64,000 nucleotides of DNA from NCBI GenBank assembly GCA_037157565.1, contig JAZHRO010000036.1, positions 18,402,501-18,466,500 of the forward strand, written 5' to 3'. The stretch is from Thalassia testudinum. Its lineage: Eukaryota > Streptophyta > Magnoliopsida > Alismatales > Hydrocharitaceae. Position numbers and translations under genes: made by a program. Below are positions 21,651 to 33,418 of this stretch, piece after piece (position 1 is the first letter of the stretch; each line of letters opens with the position of its first letter). The notes beneath the pieces were generated by a model. That model was not told the DNA's origin. It did no database searches and worked only from the letters and a program-made list of their open reading frames with translations.

Positions 21651-22577
21651 ATTCTACTTCTCCACTTCTTCCTAAGTGTTTTGGGAATTTTAAGTGCATT
21701 TCTTAAGCTGTGTTCTGGACAACCGATCGATGAGTTGTTACCACCGACAACTTGCCATCCATACTCGTGCGACGAAGTGTGGCTCATTTCTTTTATTTTC
21801 TTTTTTTCTTTTCTCCTTTTCTTTTTCTTTTTTTTCTTTTTTTTTTAAGTATGTGGCTTCCCTGGTCTAAGATTTACCTAAAGGCAGCAAAAAAAGAATG
21901 GTCCAGTGACTGGGCTCTAGACAACCTACCTATGGGCTGTTACCCACGATAACTTGCCAGCCATATCACCCTAGAAGGTTCATTAGCTACCCAATTTCCG
22001 TTAAAATCATCGAACAACGAGTCAGTGAAAAGAACGTGTGTAGATGCTTAAGACTAAAAGTTCCCTCAAATCAGAGGGTGGGTTGATAAGTCGTGTACTT
22101 ATTACCCAAACTTATTTACTCAAATTACAATAGAATTAAGATGGCGAGGACTCAAAAAATAAATCCACATTTTAGTGGATACACGAGCCGATTAAGTCCA
22201 AAGACCTGAAAGGTCTTTGTGTTCAGATCCTAATGTAATATTTCCTAAGATTGAGAAGTCCTAATGTACAAATATTCCTTCCTAATTCAAATTTTTTTAT
22301 GTATAAATAAGAAGAGAAATACAATTTACAAGAATTTCACAAAGCTGACAAAATGATTAAAAAATGAATCCACCCCCCCATGCCTAGCTTATGCAATGTC
22401 CACATTGAGAAAGAGACATGAAAGAAAGGGTAGAGTATGAAAGATTTCACCTGAATATGAAGCTCGGGTCAGCTCTGTGTCATATGTACAACTGCTAAGA
22501 TTTCACCTGAATATGGCTAGAGCAACCGTGTCTGAGACGGGTTCTGGAAGAGTACGGTCAATAACAGGCTTCAAACA
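21651..22577 (-). other. 3' non-coding region of element 3
   Basis: Contains a long C/T tract on the plus strand (21787-21846, purine-rich in the sense strand) and two diverged copies of a 'gttgttaccaccgacaactt'-like unit (about 21733 and 21937). A purine motif near 22367-22384 reads CTAGGCATGGGGGG in sense. The motif near 22070 (ctcaaatcagagggtgg) recurs in reverse in the element 5 3' region near 51705, which supports common descent. Confidence 0.6.
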
Positions 22578-23870
22578 TTAACTGTTAACTTTAAAAGTGT
22601 TACCGGTCTTTGGGTCAAAGATCTGAATGGCTCCATTTGGAAAAATCTGGTCAATAATGAATGGGCCATTCCATTTAGATCTAGGTTTGCCAGGAAAGAA
22701 CTTAAGTCGAGAATCGAATAACCAGACCTTCTGGTTCGGCTCAAAGCTCTTGCGGGAAATCAATTGATCATGTACAGCTTTGGTCCGAGCCTTATAAATC
22801 TTGCCATTCTCATATGCATCGTTTTTAAGCTCTTCCAACTCAGATAGTTGGAGTTTCCTGGTCTTCCCAGCTAAATTCATATTTAAATTGCATTGTTTGA
22901 TCACCCAAAATGCCCTATGTTCAATCTCTATGAGTAGATGGCATGCTTTTCCATACACCAAACGAAACAAAGACATGTCGATGAGCATTTTATACGTCAT
23001 ATGGTAGGCCCAAAGAGCATCCTCAAGCTTTTGAGTCCAATCCTTGCAATCAAGACTAACCGTTTTCTACAGAATGTTCTTGATCTCTCGATTGGAGATC
23101 TCGGCTTGTCCATTCGTATGGGGATGGTAAGGTGTGGAAATTCGATTAACCCCGTATTTGGCCAACAAATTCCGAAATTAGGCATTAGTAAAATGAGTGC
23201 CACCGTCACTAAAGATGGCCCTCAGAATCCCAAACCTACTGAAGATATTTTTCTTGACAAAATCGATGACCACCTTGTGGTCATTGGTTCGGGTGAGAAT
23301 CACCTCAATCCATTTGGACACATAATCAACAGCAACAAGAATGTACTAATGTCCAAATGAAGGGAGAAAGGGTCCCATGAAATCGATGCCCCAAACATTG
23401 AAAATTTCGACATAAACAATTGGGTTTAGGAGCATCATATCTCTCTTAGTTATGCTCCCGAGTGCCTGACATCGAGAACATGACCTTGAGAAATCCTGGG
23501 CATCCTTAAATAAAGACGGCCAATAGAAGCCAAATTGCAAAATTTTTGCAACCGTCTTTTTTCCAAAGAAATGTCCACCACACGCAGATGCATGGCAGAA
23601 CTCGAGTATACTGTTGAATTCATTCTCCGGAACACATCGACAAATAATCTGATCAGAGTCGATGTGGTACAGTACAAGGTCCTCTCAGAAGTAGTATTTG
23701 GCCTCAGATTTGAGTCTATCCCGTTGTTGCTTGGTCCAATCCTAGGGGATTTGACCAACGGCCAAATAGTTAACAATGTCAGCAAACCACGGGGTTTGGA
23801 CACCTGAAACTGTAAGGACAGCTTCGTCCGGAAAAGTGTCAGTAATCGGGATGTCCGGACGAGAAGAATC
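22578..23870 (-). pseudogene. Element 3 integrase (decayed)
   Basis: Blocks in sense order: FYWPSLFKDAQDF, CSRCQALGSITKRDMML zinc remnant, VWGIDFMGPF with the first Asp (about 23390), [17 protein letters not shown] with the second Asp, [18 protein letters not shown] with the Glu (about 23080), then YGKACHLLIEIEHRAFW, LSELEELKNDAY and DSRLKFFPGKPRSKWNGPF. A stop near 23345 and other in-frame stops and frame breaks inactivate it. The C-terminal 140 codons (22578-23000) are intact. Confidence 0.83.
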
Positions 23871-23879
23871 ACTTAGGAG

Positions 23880-24330
23880 TCTCGACAAATGATCCGCCAC
23901 CACATTTTGTACCTCGATTTTATCCTTGATTTCAAGATCAAATTATTGAAGCAGAAGAATCCAACGAATAAGTCGGGGTTTGGCATCCTTTTTGGCCAAG
24001 AGATGTCTTAAGGCCAAGTGATCGGTATAGATGATAACATGAGACGCTAAGAGATAAGCCCTGAATTTTTCCAAAGCGAACACTACAATTAGTAATTCCT
24101 TTTCAGTAACAATGCAATTCCTCTGGGCTTCATCCAGAGTTTTACTAGCGTAGTAGATGACAGAGGTCTTTCTATCTATTTTCTGACCCAAGACAGCCTC
24201 GACCGCGTAATCAGAAGCGTCGGTCATGATCTCAAAAGGGGTTGTCCAAATCGGTGGTTGCAACACTGAAGCACAAGTGACTGCCATTTTCAGGAAATCA
24301 AATGCCTTACGGCATGATTTGTCAAAAACA
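23880..24330 (-). pseudogene. Element 3 RNase H (largely intact frame)
   Basis: [30 protein letters not shown] and [12 protein letters not shown] hold the three acidic catalytic positions. The frame is continuous with the RT thumb for 233 codons (23943-24644). It ends at a TAA where the family has Glu (expected LLQEFDL). Confidence 0.85.
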
Positions 24331-25170
24331 AATGGCATTTCTTTGGCAAGAAGATTGCTCAAGGGACGAGCAACCTTCGAGAAATACTTGATGAATCTTC
24401 TATAGAATCCCACATGATCAAGAAATGATCGGATTTGTTTAACAGATGTGGGAGGAGGAAGTTTAGCGATAGCATCAACCTTAGCTTTATCCACTTCGAT
24501 TCCCCGTTCAGAGATTACATGGCCCAAGACGATGCCTTCTTGGGTCATGAAATGATTCTTTTCCCAACTAAGGATCAATCGTGTTTTGATACATCGCTTA
24601 ATAATCATTTCCAGATTAACCAAACAAGAGAAACGATTCTCCAAAAATAGAGAAATCGTCCATGAAGACTTCCATAAACTCTCCCATCATGTCAGAGAAT
24701 ATGGCTAACATACACCTTTGAAAAGTCGCAGGTGCATTGCATAAACCAAAAGGCATCCTACGGAAAGCAAAGGTTCCATAGGGACAGGTGAAAGTAGTTT
24801 TTTCCTGATCCTCGGGATGGATAGGAACTTGGTTGTATCCCAAGTAGCCATCAAGAAAACAGAAATACTTCTACCTGGTTAGTCTTTCCAAGATTTGATC
24901 CATGAAAGGCAAGGGAAAATAATCCTTTTTCGTGGCTATGTTCAGCTTCCTGTAATTAATACAAACCCTCCAAAAGGAAGCTGAACGAGTTGTGACAGAT
25001 TCTCCTCTCTCGTTAGTTACAATGGTAATCCCAGCTATCTTAGGAACAATCTGTACGGGACTTAGCTAGGGACTATCAGAGATTGGATAAATAATTTCTA
25101 CATCAAGCCACTTAATGATTTCTTTTTTTACCACTTCTCGCATATTTGGATTTAATCTCCTCTGCATCTA
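24331..25170 (-). pseudogene. Element 3 reverse transcriptase (decayed)
   Basis: Readable blocks: [44 protein letters not shown] with the Asp pair (about 24655-24666), [16 protein letters not shown] and [19 protein letters not shown] frame change occurs just after FSIFGE near 24640. Stops lie near 24870 and 25070 in the palm region. Confidence 0.84.
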
Positions 25171-26110
25171 GTGAGAAGGACGGGATCCATCTTCCAAGAA
25201 TATTCTATGATTGCAGTAAGATGGCTCGATCACCCTAAGGTCATGAATGGTCCAACCAATTGCCTCCTTGTGTTCCTTCAGGACCTTGATCAATTTAATC
25301 TCTTGCTCCTTTGTTAATTTAACACTGATAATCACAGGGAGCGTCTTCTGAGGTCCTAAAAATTGATATTTCAAATTCTCAGGCAATGGTTTCAGTTCAA
25401 GCTGGGACAGGTTGATGATTAATAGCAAGGAAGATGTTGAAGACTCAACAAGAGGAAGAGGTTGTGAGTAAACAAAATCAATAACCTCTTCAGAAGATGG
25501 CAAGTCTACCATAGAGGGTTGCAGGTCCAATTCGTCATCAAAGGAGGAACTTTTAATTGAAGAAACCATTAAACAAGTTTCAATGTTTACATTATCCTCC
25601 TCAAGTTCCTTAATAAATCCACAATCCCCAATTTTATTAATCGCCTTAAAAATATTCAATTTCATTTGTTGATCCCCAAAGGTGATTTCCAAGCTACCGC
25701 TTTCACAATTAATGTTGGCCTTAGCGGTAGCCAGGAACGGGTGCCCCAGAATGATGGGCATGTTCCTCAGATTTTCTGGTACATCTATGTCAAGGACCAT
25801 AAAATCTACAAGAAAATAGTAATCATTGACCTTAACTATAACATCTTCAATAACGCCTCACGAATTTGTGACCGAACAGTTCACTAACTGTAGCATTACT
25901 GAAGTCGGCCGAAGTTCACCTAATCCAAACTTCTTGTAAAGAGAAGTCAGAATTAGGTTGATGGATGCACCCAGATTCAGAAGTGCTCTATCAAACGTGT
26001 AATCTCCGATGACACAAGAAATCAATAGAGCACCTGGATCTCTCTTTTTCTGAGGGAGGTGGTGCAGGATAATAGAACTAGCCTGCTCGGAGAGTACCAC
26101 CTTCCTCGGA
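25168..26110 (-). pseudogene. Element 3 aspartic protease and linker, catalytic Asp lost
   Basis: The protease active site reads RALLNLGASINL. The catalytic Asp is replaced by Asn (codon 25975-25977, AAT in sense). Elements 2, 4 and 5 all keep Asp at this place. Downstream, MVLDIDVPENLRNMPIILGH and PFLATAKANINCESGSLEIT form the C-terminal half in the second frame (25168-25800), followed by an acidic linker and IGWTIHDLRVIEP, which leads to RT. A stop at about 25858 splits the two halves. Confidence 0.82.
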
Positions 26111-28084
26111 ACAGATTCTCTCGACTTACGCTTTTGTGTACATAAATCCTTTAAAAATCTCGCGTAAGCCGATATATGCTTGATAGCATCGAGGAGCGGG
26201 ATATTGATCTCAACATTCTTAAATATATCCAGAAGCTCCTCATTACTATCAACAGACTTCTTTGATTTGATCAAAGCTTCAGGAAAAGGAACATGAGTCA
26301 AATCTTTGGAATCAGGTTCCTGAGCCTTGATTTCTTCTCCAGAATTCTCCTCTCTCTCCTCAGGTTCTTCAGGATTCAGTAGATCAGAACAGTGTGGTTG
26401 TGGATCCTGAGTCTGCTTACCACTCCTCAAGGTGACAGAATTTGTAGATGCATAAGAGTTTGGATCTTGGGGAGGGTTAGAAAAGATCGGAGGTGCTTGA
26501 TTAGCCAGGAATTGTTGATTTGCAGAAGAAGAAGAAGAGGAGGGACCCTGCTCAACCACCTGAGCATGTGCGTGTGAGTCCCTCTGATTTCCATACCCAT
26601 GGACTTGGTTGCCTGGATTCAGAATATTTCGTAAGTTGGGTACGGGCTGGGATGGTAGAAATCCAGGTTGACGAGAATTAGCAATGAGCCTGGTCTACAA
26701 GTTGTCCAGCGAGGTTTGCATTTGCTGCATGAGCTGGAGCATGGATCCTTGCATCTCTACCGTTTGCCGGTTCAAATCAACCTACCCTACAGGTTGACGG
26801 GCATTCCAAGCTGACTGATTGACCTGATTTGGGGGAAACTGAGTATACACATGACCCTGACCCATTGATCGTTGCGGAGCATAGTTGCCGAGTCGGACTT
26901 GAGTCTGTTGCCCCGGGTTTTTCCAAGAGAAGTTGGGGTGGTTTCTCCAACCCGGATTATAAGCATTAGAGTAGGGGTTGGATCTAACATTCTCCTGTAC
27001 ACCACAGGCATCCTCATAGGGTGAGGATGGAGAGAAAGAAAGAGAAGGATCAGAAAAACTAGGATCAAAGGCCCTAGTTTGGAACCTGTGAGGTTCCAAA
27101 AAATGCTGACTCACAAGTTGAGCTGCATCGAGTTGATTCACGAACTCCCGTCTAGAAGGATCTCGCAAAGAATGGAATCCCAAATTTTAGGATTGAGTGG
27201 ATCGAGAGTTGTTCATAGTATTTCCAACCATCCACTCTTCCATTCTCTTAGCAACCAAGTCCACCTTGCCAAGTTTGTTACAAATCAATTCCATGTTAAA
27301 TGAATGAGAGTCCTGGACTTCATTGACATTTGATCTGGGCTACTGGGACCGGTTAAAGGTATCCATGGAGGCATGATTGATTGAATTCTCGTTCATTTCC
27401 TCAAACAAATCGTGTGCACTATCTGCGTCTTTGTTGAGGAAATTGCCTCCACAAGAAGCATCCACATGATTTCTGAGTTGCTCAATCAACCCATGATAGA
27501 AGATCTGCACGAGTTGCCATTTCGGCACCTCGTGGTGTGGACACCTCCGCAATAGGTCCTGGAATCGCTCCCAGGCCACATGAAACTGCTCCCCCGGCCA
27601 CTAGGTAAAGGTAGTGATTGCCCGTCTCAAAGCATTGGTACGACCGACTGGGAAGAATTTCTTCAGAAAGGCCGATTTCAACTCATTCCAAGTTGTAATT
27701 GGTCTTCCTATTGTCCTATACCAATGCGCGGCCTTATCCCTAAGAGAGTGGGGGAAGAGCCTCATGATCATTTGCTCCTCGTTCATGTTTCATGCCTTGG
27801 TAGTCTGGACCAAAGTGGTCAAGTCCTCCAAGTGCTGAAACAGGTCATTGGAGCCAAGCCCATGATAATGTTTGATCAGGCTTAACACCTGGGGCTTGAT
27901 TTCTACGTCTCCGGCCAGAATCTAGACTCGGGACGTTCCCCGTAATTTGAAGGATCATCAAAATCCTTTAAGGGCTGAGTGCCCTGCATTCTCTGGAACC
28001 ATTCCTACATTCTCTGCATTTGTCCAGCTGCCTTCGGAATTCCTCCTGTGGATCCCGAGGCAAAGGAGACTATTGGTCGGCCAT
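26111..28084 (-). pseudogene. Element 3 gag (decayed)
   Basis: The start is taken at ATG 28082-28084 (MADQ, then an immediate TAG). The capsid region holds MRLFPHSLRDKAAHWYRTIG, ITTWNELKSAFLKKFFPVGR, ALRRAITTFT and WERFQDLLRRCPHHEVPKWQ. The TAG at 27601-27603 stands where element 5 has Gln. The middle part has VDASCGGNFLNKD. The C-terminal part (26782-27183) has NAYNPGWRNHPNFSWKNPGQ, the Athila gag signature. The last part runs through SVTLRSGKQTQDP (about 26420) toward protease. Confidence 0.82.
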
Positions 28085-29390
28085 GGGATCAATTTGACCA
28101 AAATCCAATTTGCACCTCCTAGAATACTGTAGTGGTCCTTCCAATCGGGGATTCAATGACTGTCTTCCCAGCATAAACTAGGAGAAGGTCGGAAGGACTG
28201 GGGATAGGGACCCTGCAGCACAACAAAACAAAGCTGTCCTTAAGTGGGGTAGCTTAAGGATCTACAGACTCCCAAAACCCGCCTTAACATTGTAAATGAT
28301 TTACTCTACTTGTGTCTGCTCAATCCAACAAGTTAGAAGGAGGGACTGGGGAGAAGGTTCTTCCTTCGGCTTTCACCTCCGGTTCCTAGTGTACCCCCCA
28401 GCTGCGGTCGTTTGACGCTACTCCCCTAGCTAGACATCAGATTAATCAGTACAAGTAGATTAATCAAAGACAATCTCAGACTAGGCCTCTAAGAGCGAAT
28501 CAGTCCTTAAGGCCAACGTCTACTCAATTTTATTAAGGCCTGGGATTGTAGTGTTTATGGAATGTGATGGCCCTTAAAATGGGTTGTGCCCTTAATGATT
28601 GATTGAGAATTGTGTAAGTACGTGCACAACAAGGGTTTTCAAGCAAGATTATTTGTGATGTGTGGATTTTAATGTTCAAATCTTACTTAAGTAGCTTTTA
28701 GGGTTTAAAATTAGGTTGATTTCAATCAAGTTTTGAGGTAAACTAGGTTTTCAAACATGGGTGAAAATTGCTTTCCTTTAAAACCAAAAATAAAGTGAAG
28801 TGCCTAGAATAGACCTAGATTGAAAATCCTAAAGAGGAGCTACTTGATGAGTTGATTTTAGGTAGAGTAGTGCGGCCAAAACAACTCAAACAACTGGCCA
28901 CAACTACATCACTAGGTTAGGCACACAGAGATTGTTAACCTTAAATGATTTCTACTCTTTTATGTGTTGCTTTGTGTGTACCGGTTCCACAGATCAGAAC
29001 CCGGTTGAGTAAAAACAAATCAATTAGGTTAAGTGCATTGAATGTGGGTGTACGTTGTGTGTCTGTTGAAAATTACCCCACAAGATTATCTTTTTGGTTT
29101 TTTTTTTTATAAATGAGGGTTGAATGAGTGTCAGTGAGAATACAAACAACCAAACTAATCCTATGATTTATGCAAACACCTAGGTTAATTAGAATTTGGA
29201 TTTAATGTGACAAAAAAAATCTATGGAGGGGGGAAGAATGGGGAGCACTTACAAATGTCTTCAACTGCACTTTACTCCATTCTATTGCTTGACGATTCCC
29301 TGATAGAGGTCTCTGCAAAACAATAGACACAAGAGAAAGTAAGTTATAAGATAATAAAGTGCATAAAATGCGAAAAGAAGATCGAAAATC
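28085..29390 (-). other. 5' leader of element 3
   Basis: Non-coding leader of about 1.3 kb. It includes a segment (about 28560-28720) whose wording, with a 'gcacaacaagggttttcaag' part, is mirrored in element 4 near 40800-40860. Confidence 0.6.
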
Positions 29391-29414
29391 GTTGCCTCCC
29401 CGGCAATGGCGCCA
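29391..29414 (-). other. Primer-binding site of element 3
   Basis: Sense reads TGGCGCCATTGCCGGGGAGG, one change from the common Athila site, six bases from the LTR. Confidence 0.88.
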
Positions 29415-29420
29415 AAATAT

Positions 29421-30996
29421 TGAAGCTACGAGTTACTACACTATCGTATTTGGTTTTGAAAAACCTATCATCGTAGTTTGAAAGCGAAGAACTCGTGTTC
29501 AACAAATAAAATTTGTAATAGAATAGAAATTCCGAGTCGAACTGAGGGAAGCTACGTCGATCTATATTCGCAATTATACTTTTTTAGAGTTTTTGTTGAA
29601 AAGTGAAGCGACGTAATTACAATGAAGCAATATTAAAAATCAGAATAAGCAAGAGAGAGAGAGTAAACATGCACTTAATATTTCAAAATATTTATACAAT
29701 CAAACCAAAGAAAAATTACACTAGAAAGCAATGAATCTATTACACTAGAAAGCTGAAAAGAGGAATGGGAGAGAGAAGTTATCCTCCTCGACGATCGCTT
29801 GGAGGATGAGCCAGACGAGATGTTGCCTGGAAGACGGAGGACGGAGCTAGAAGGAGGTTGAGGCAGGAGGAACGAGAACGGGGCAGCACGTCGTTGTCGT
29901 CACGGGATCCGCTTCCAAAATGAGGGCGAAAATTTGACTTTATCTCTCGAGGAGCATCTTGATGTGGGACAAGCTTCTCTTAAGCTTTGAAGAAGAAGAG
30001 AAGAGAAGGGATGAAAATTTTGTATGGATGGGATCTCCTTTTATAGTTGTAAGGAGTGAGGGCAATTTGATATTTTTAATTTGAAAAACATTAATTCAAG
30101 ACCTTTAGTGACGAATAAATCCCGCATCCGCGCAAGCATGCGATAGCGCGTGGGCGCTATCAGGCGCACAAAGCCGCTCGATCGCGATCGAGCGCTCCTC
30201 ACACCCTCTTGCCTGCGCCCCCCTCACCTTCTCCTCGCGGCTCGAACCCACGTCCATTCGCGAGTGAACGCTCTATCCACTACGTTGTTGGATCCTGATG
30301 AGTTGTTACCACCGACAACCGGTTGGGATCCATTCTCAGCTGTTGGATCTTGATCCAACGGCAGAGATGCGTGGGTGCTAGCAGCTTCAGAAGTTGAGGG
30401 CAGCTGGTTGGGCGGCTGAGATGGCACCACGTGGCGTCATCTTGGCTGTCCATATTCTGGATGTTGTAGATGATGCCACGGGTGTCTGATTGAGTCGATT
30501 TTCACGTTGTTAGGCTGCGATCGTCGATTAAAATCCATCCGTGCAGTTGGATTTGTCATCTGAAGTGCAGATTCACACCATCTTGGCCCTTGATCTTCTA
30601 GGTTTCCTCGATCTCTATCTGATGCTACAGATGTCTGATTAAGACGATCTTGGAGTCGTTGAACTCCAATCGTCACCCTGATTAGATCTGTACGGTTGGA
30701 TCTTCAATCCGAGACCCCGATAAAAAATTTACCCTACCCTGAACATAAAGGAGACAATTAACCTCTATTTTATTCAAACTAATCTAAATGAAATATGATA
30801 CATGCTATGCAATATTTATAACATGTAATGCAATTCTATGCTTAAGAACATGCATAAATTGATATTTTATGTAATATAAATATGTTTACATCACCCATGG
30901 AATTCATATTCAATTCAATTGCACTTTAGGATCATCTTTGAGGAGATTCCACCTAAGTACATAAGTGAGGAAGAAATTTGCTGCTTAGGCATGCAG
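29421..30996 (-). mobile_element. 5' LTR of element 3
   Basis: Begins TGAAGCTACGAG beside the PBS. The outer end is uncertain. Similarity to the element 5 LTR continues past the plausible CA at 30745 to about 30996, where the AT-rich repeat block begins. A TATA box (sense CTATAAAAGG) is at 30037-30046. A 23-base stretch at 30297-30319 is identical to 21729-21751 in the element's own 3' region. Confidence 0.72.
30037..30046 (-). promoter_or_regulatory. TATA box of element 3 LTR
   Basis: Sense strand CTATAAAAGG, between the GC-rich U3 and the purine-rich leader. Confidence 0.6.
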
Positions 30997-33418
30997 ATTG
31001 GTAAGGTGTTGCAAATCTATATATATTATAAAAGAACATGGTGTTTTAGGTGTAACCTCAACCTTAACCGTCACTGTATATTTACTTTTTTTATTTTTAT
31101 TTTTTATTCTCTCTTTCCACAGTCATTTAACATGGCACCCACTTCCGACATTTATGTTTTTATTTAATTTTCTTTACTCTCTCCTCTTTCTTATTTTTTT
31201 CATTTTTTTATATTTTACCTATTTTATTTATTTTCTACATCACTAAGTACGTATATTGGTTTTAAATTTCATCTTTATAATCGATTTTATTATCTTATAT
31301 TTTTTCATTAAAGATCAATGCTTAATATATTTATGTGATAATATAAAATAATATATATTTTTTAACAAAGATGAAATAAAAAATATTTAGATTTATATTT
31401 AGTTAATACAAATTGATACGGATAAAAAATACAAGTGAGATTGCTTGGTTCAGGCAAGGATTCTTATTTGTGAGAAGCAAACTCTTAATTTTATCATTTT
31501 TTTTTTTGTTGACATGCTATATATGATGTTCCTAGTTACATGTGAAAAATATCTTCGACGTTATATGTTGTGGGTACATCGAACATAAGTTGAGAACTTT
31601 GTCTGGAACGTTGAAATCATTACATCTATTAGTGGCTGAGTTTTTAACTCGTGCATTGTCACATAAGTGTAAAATTCACTGAGTATAATAGTTAATAATA
31701 TAAAAAATTAATATAATTTTTATATCTTAATTTTTAATTAATAAAAAATTATCACATCATACGTTGAAAAGTATAATATCAAGTATATCTTAATTTTCGA
31801 TCAATATAAAAAAGAAACATCGATTGAAAATAAAAATTAATACACGTTGTAAAATATATTATTCCATGTATTTTAATTTCTAATTGATATTTTAGATTAT
31901 ATTTACACTACATCATTTGTATATATATATATTATTTTATATTTATATAGAAATATACTCAACATAAGTCTCTAATAAAAAAATATAAAATGTGGAAATC
32001 GATGGTACAAGTAAAATTTGAAATAGACATATATATAGTAAACATTATAGAAGAAAAGTAAACTAAGAGGAAAAAAGAAAAAAAAGGAGATAAAAGGGCT
32101 AACGTACTGTAGCAGACGTTAAAAGAAAAAAATAAAAAAGCAACGTCTACACTAGCATTACACTTAGAAGCCCACGGTGATTCATTACATTTATACATCG
32201 GAAAGAGCATAGCATAAAGAATCACGTTGCCGAAGTTGAGCTTATTTATGATCCTAATCTCAAGCTTATTGGGCGGTGTAACAGCAACTGCAACTGTCAC
32301 TGTATTTTTTCTTTTCTACACTTGCTATTCTCTCTCCACACGTAACATTGCACCTGCACGCACTTACGGCATTTACTTTTTTTTTTAATTTTTTTACTCG
32401 TGATCATGCACGCCTATTTTAAATCTCATCTTCATCGTTCACCTCGTCATCTTACGTTCTTCTAATAGAGATTAATATTTAATTTATTTTTGTAAAATAT
32501 ATATATATATATATAAAATAATATATATTTAGATTTTTATTTAATTAATACAAATTGATACGAAGGAAAAGTATAAGTAAGATTGCTTGGTTCACGTAAG
32601 GATTCTTATTTGTAAGAAGCAAACTCTTAATTTTATCCTTTTTTATTTTGCTGACGTGCTATATATGATATTCCTAATTACATGTGAACGACTTCTTCGA
32701 CGTTGTTTGTTGTGGGTGCATCGAGCATAAGTATAGTGCTTGTCTTCAACGATGAAATCATTGCATGGTCCGACTTACTTATGATCCGAATGTCAGGCTT
32801 GATGAGTGGTGTGAAGGCAACTGTAACTGCCATCGTATATTTTTTAATTTATTTTTATTATTATTCTCTCTCCACTATCATTTAAATTTACACGTTGCAT
32901 GCATTTTCGTCATTTATTTATTTTTGAAGTTTTTTTTACTCTCTCCTCTTCCTTTTTTTTATATTTTATTTATTTATTTTTTTACATTGTTGAATATGTA
33001 TATTTATTTTAAATTTCATCTACATGATCAATTTCATCATATTATACTCTTCAATTACATATCAATATTTAGTGTATTTATACAAGAATATAAAATAATA
33101 TATATATTTTTGATAAAAATAAAATAGTACAAATTTAAATTTATATTTAATTAATATAAATTGATACAAAGGAAAAGACAAGTCAAATTGCTTCGTTCAG
33201 GTAAGGATTCTTATTTGTTAATAGCAAACGGTTAATTTTATCATTTTTTTATTTTATTGAAGTGCTATATATGATATTCCTAGTTACATGTGAAAAACTT
33301 AGACGATATTTATTGTGGGTGTATCAAACATAAGTATAGAGCTTGTCTTAGACGATTAAATCATTGCATCATTGGAAAAAAATATAGCTTTGAGAGGATC
33401 ACATTGCTGAGTGATAAG
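30997..33418. repeat. AT-rich block of about 600-bp repeats, direct and inverted
   Basis: Three direct diverged copies can be aligned by the 'aaggattcttatttgt' segment at about 31456, 32598 and 33203, each followed by 'gctatatatgat' and 'gttgtgggt'-like parts. The last two copies are 605 bp apart. Between copies one and two, about 31960-32150 reads as the inverted form of the 31160-31320 part. Includes an (AT)n run near 32499-32515. No coding sequence is seen. The mobile element family is not recognised. Confidence 0.65.

Larger units (their letters stand above)
21651..30996 (-). mobile_element. Element 3: Athila-type retrotransposon, 3' end truncated
   Basis: Minus-strand 5' LTR, PBS, gag, protease, RT, RNase H, integrase and part of the 3' non-coding region are present. 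The 3' LTR is missing; the element stops at 21651 where element 1 begins, so element 1 most likely inserted into it and the far side was later lost. Integrase and RNase H wording match Athila. The LTR and gag are close relatives of those of element 5. Confidence 0.82.

Noticed and set aside
23450..23872. 140-codon frame on the minus strand near the element 3 integrase
   Set aside because: It is a shadow of the integrase in another frame. The true wording (CSRCQALG, VWGIDFMGPF) is in a different frame.
32499..32515. (AT)n microsatellite
   Set aside because: Ordinary low-complexity run in an AT-rich block.
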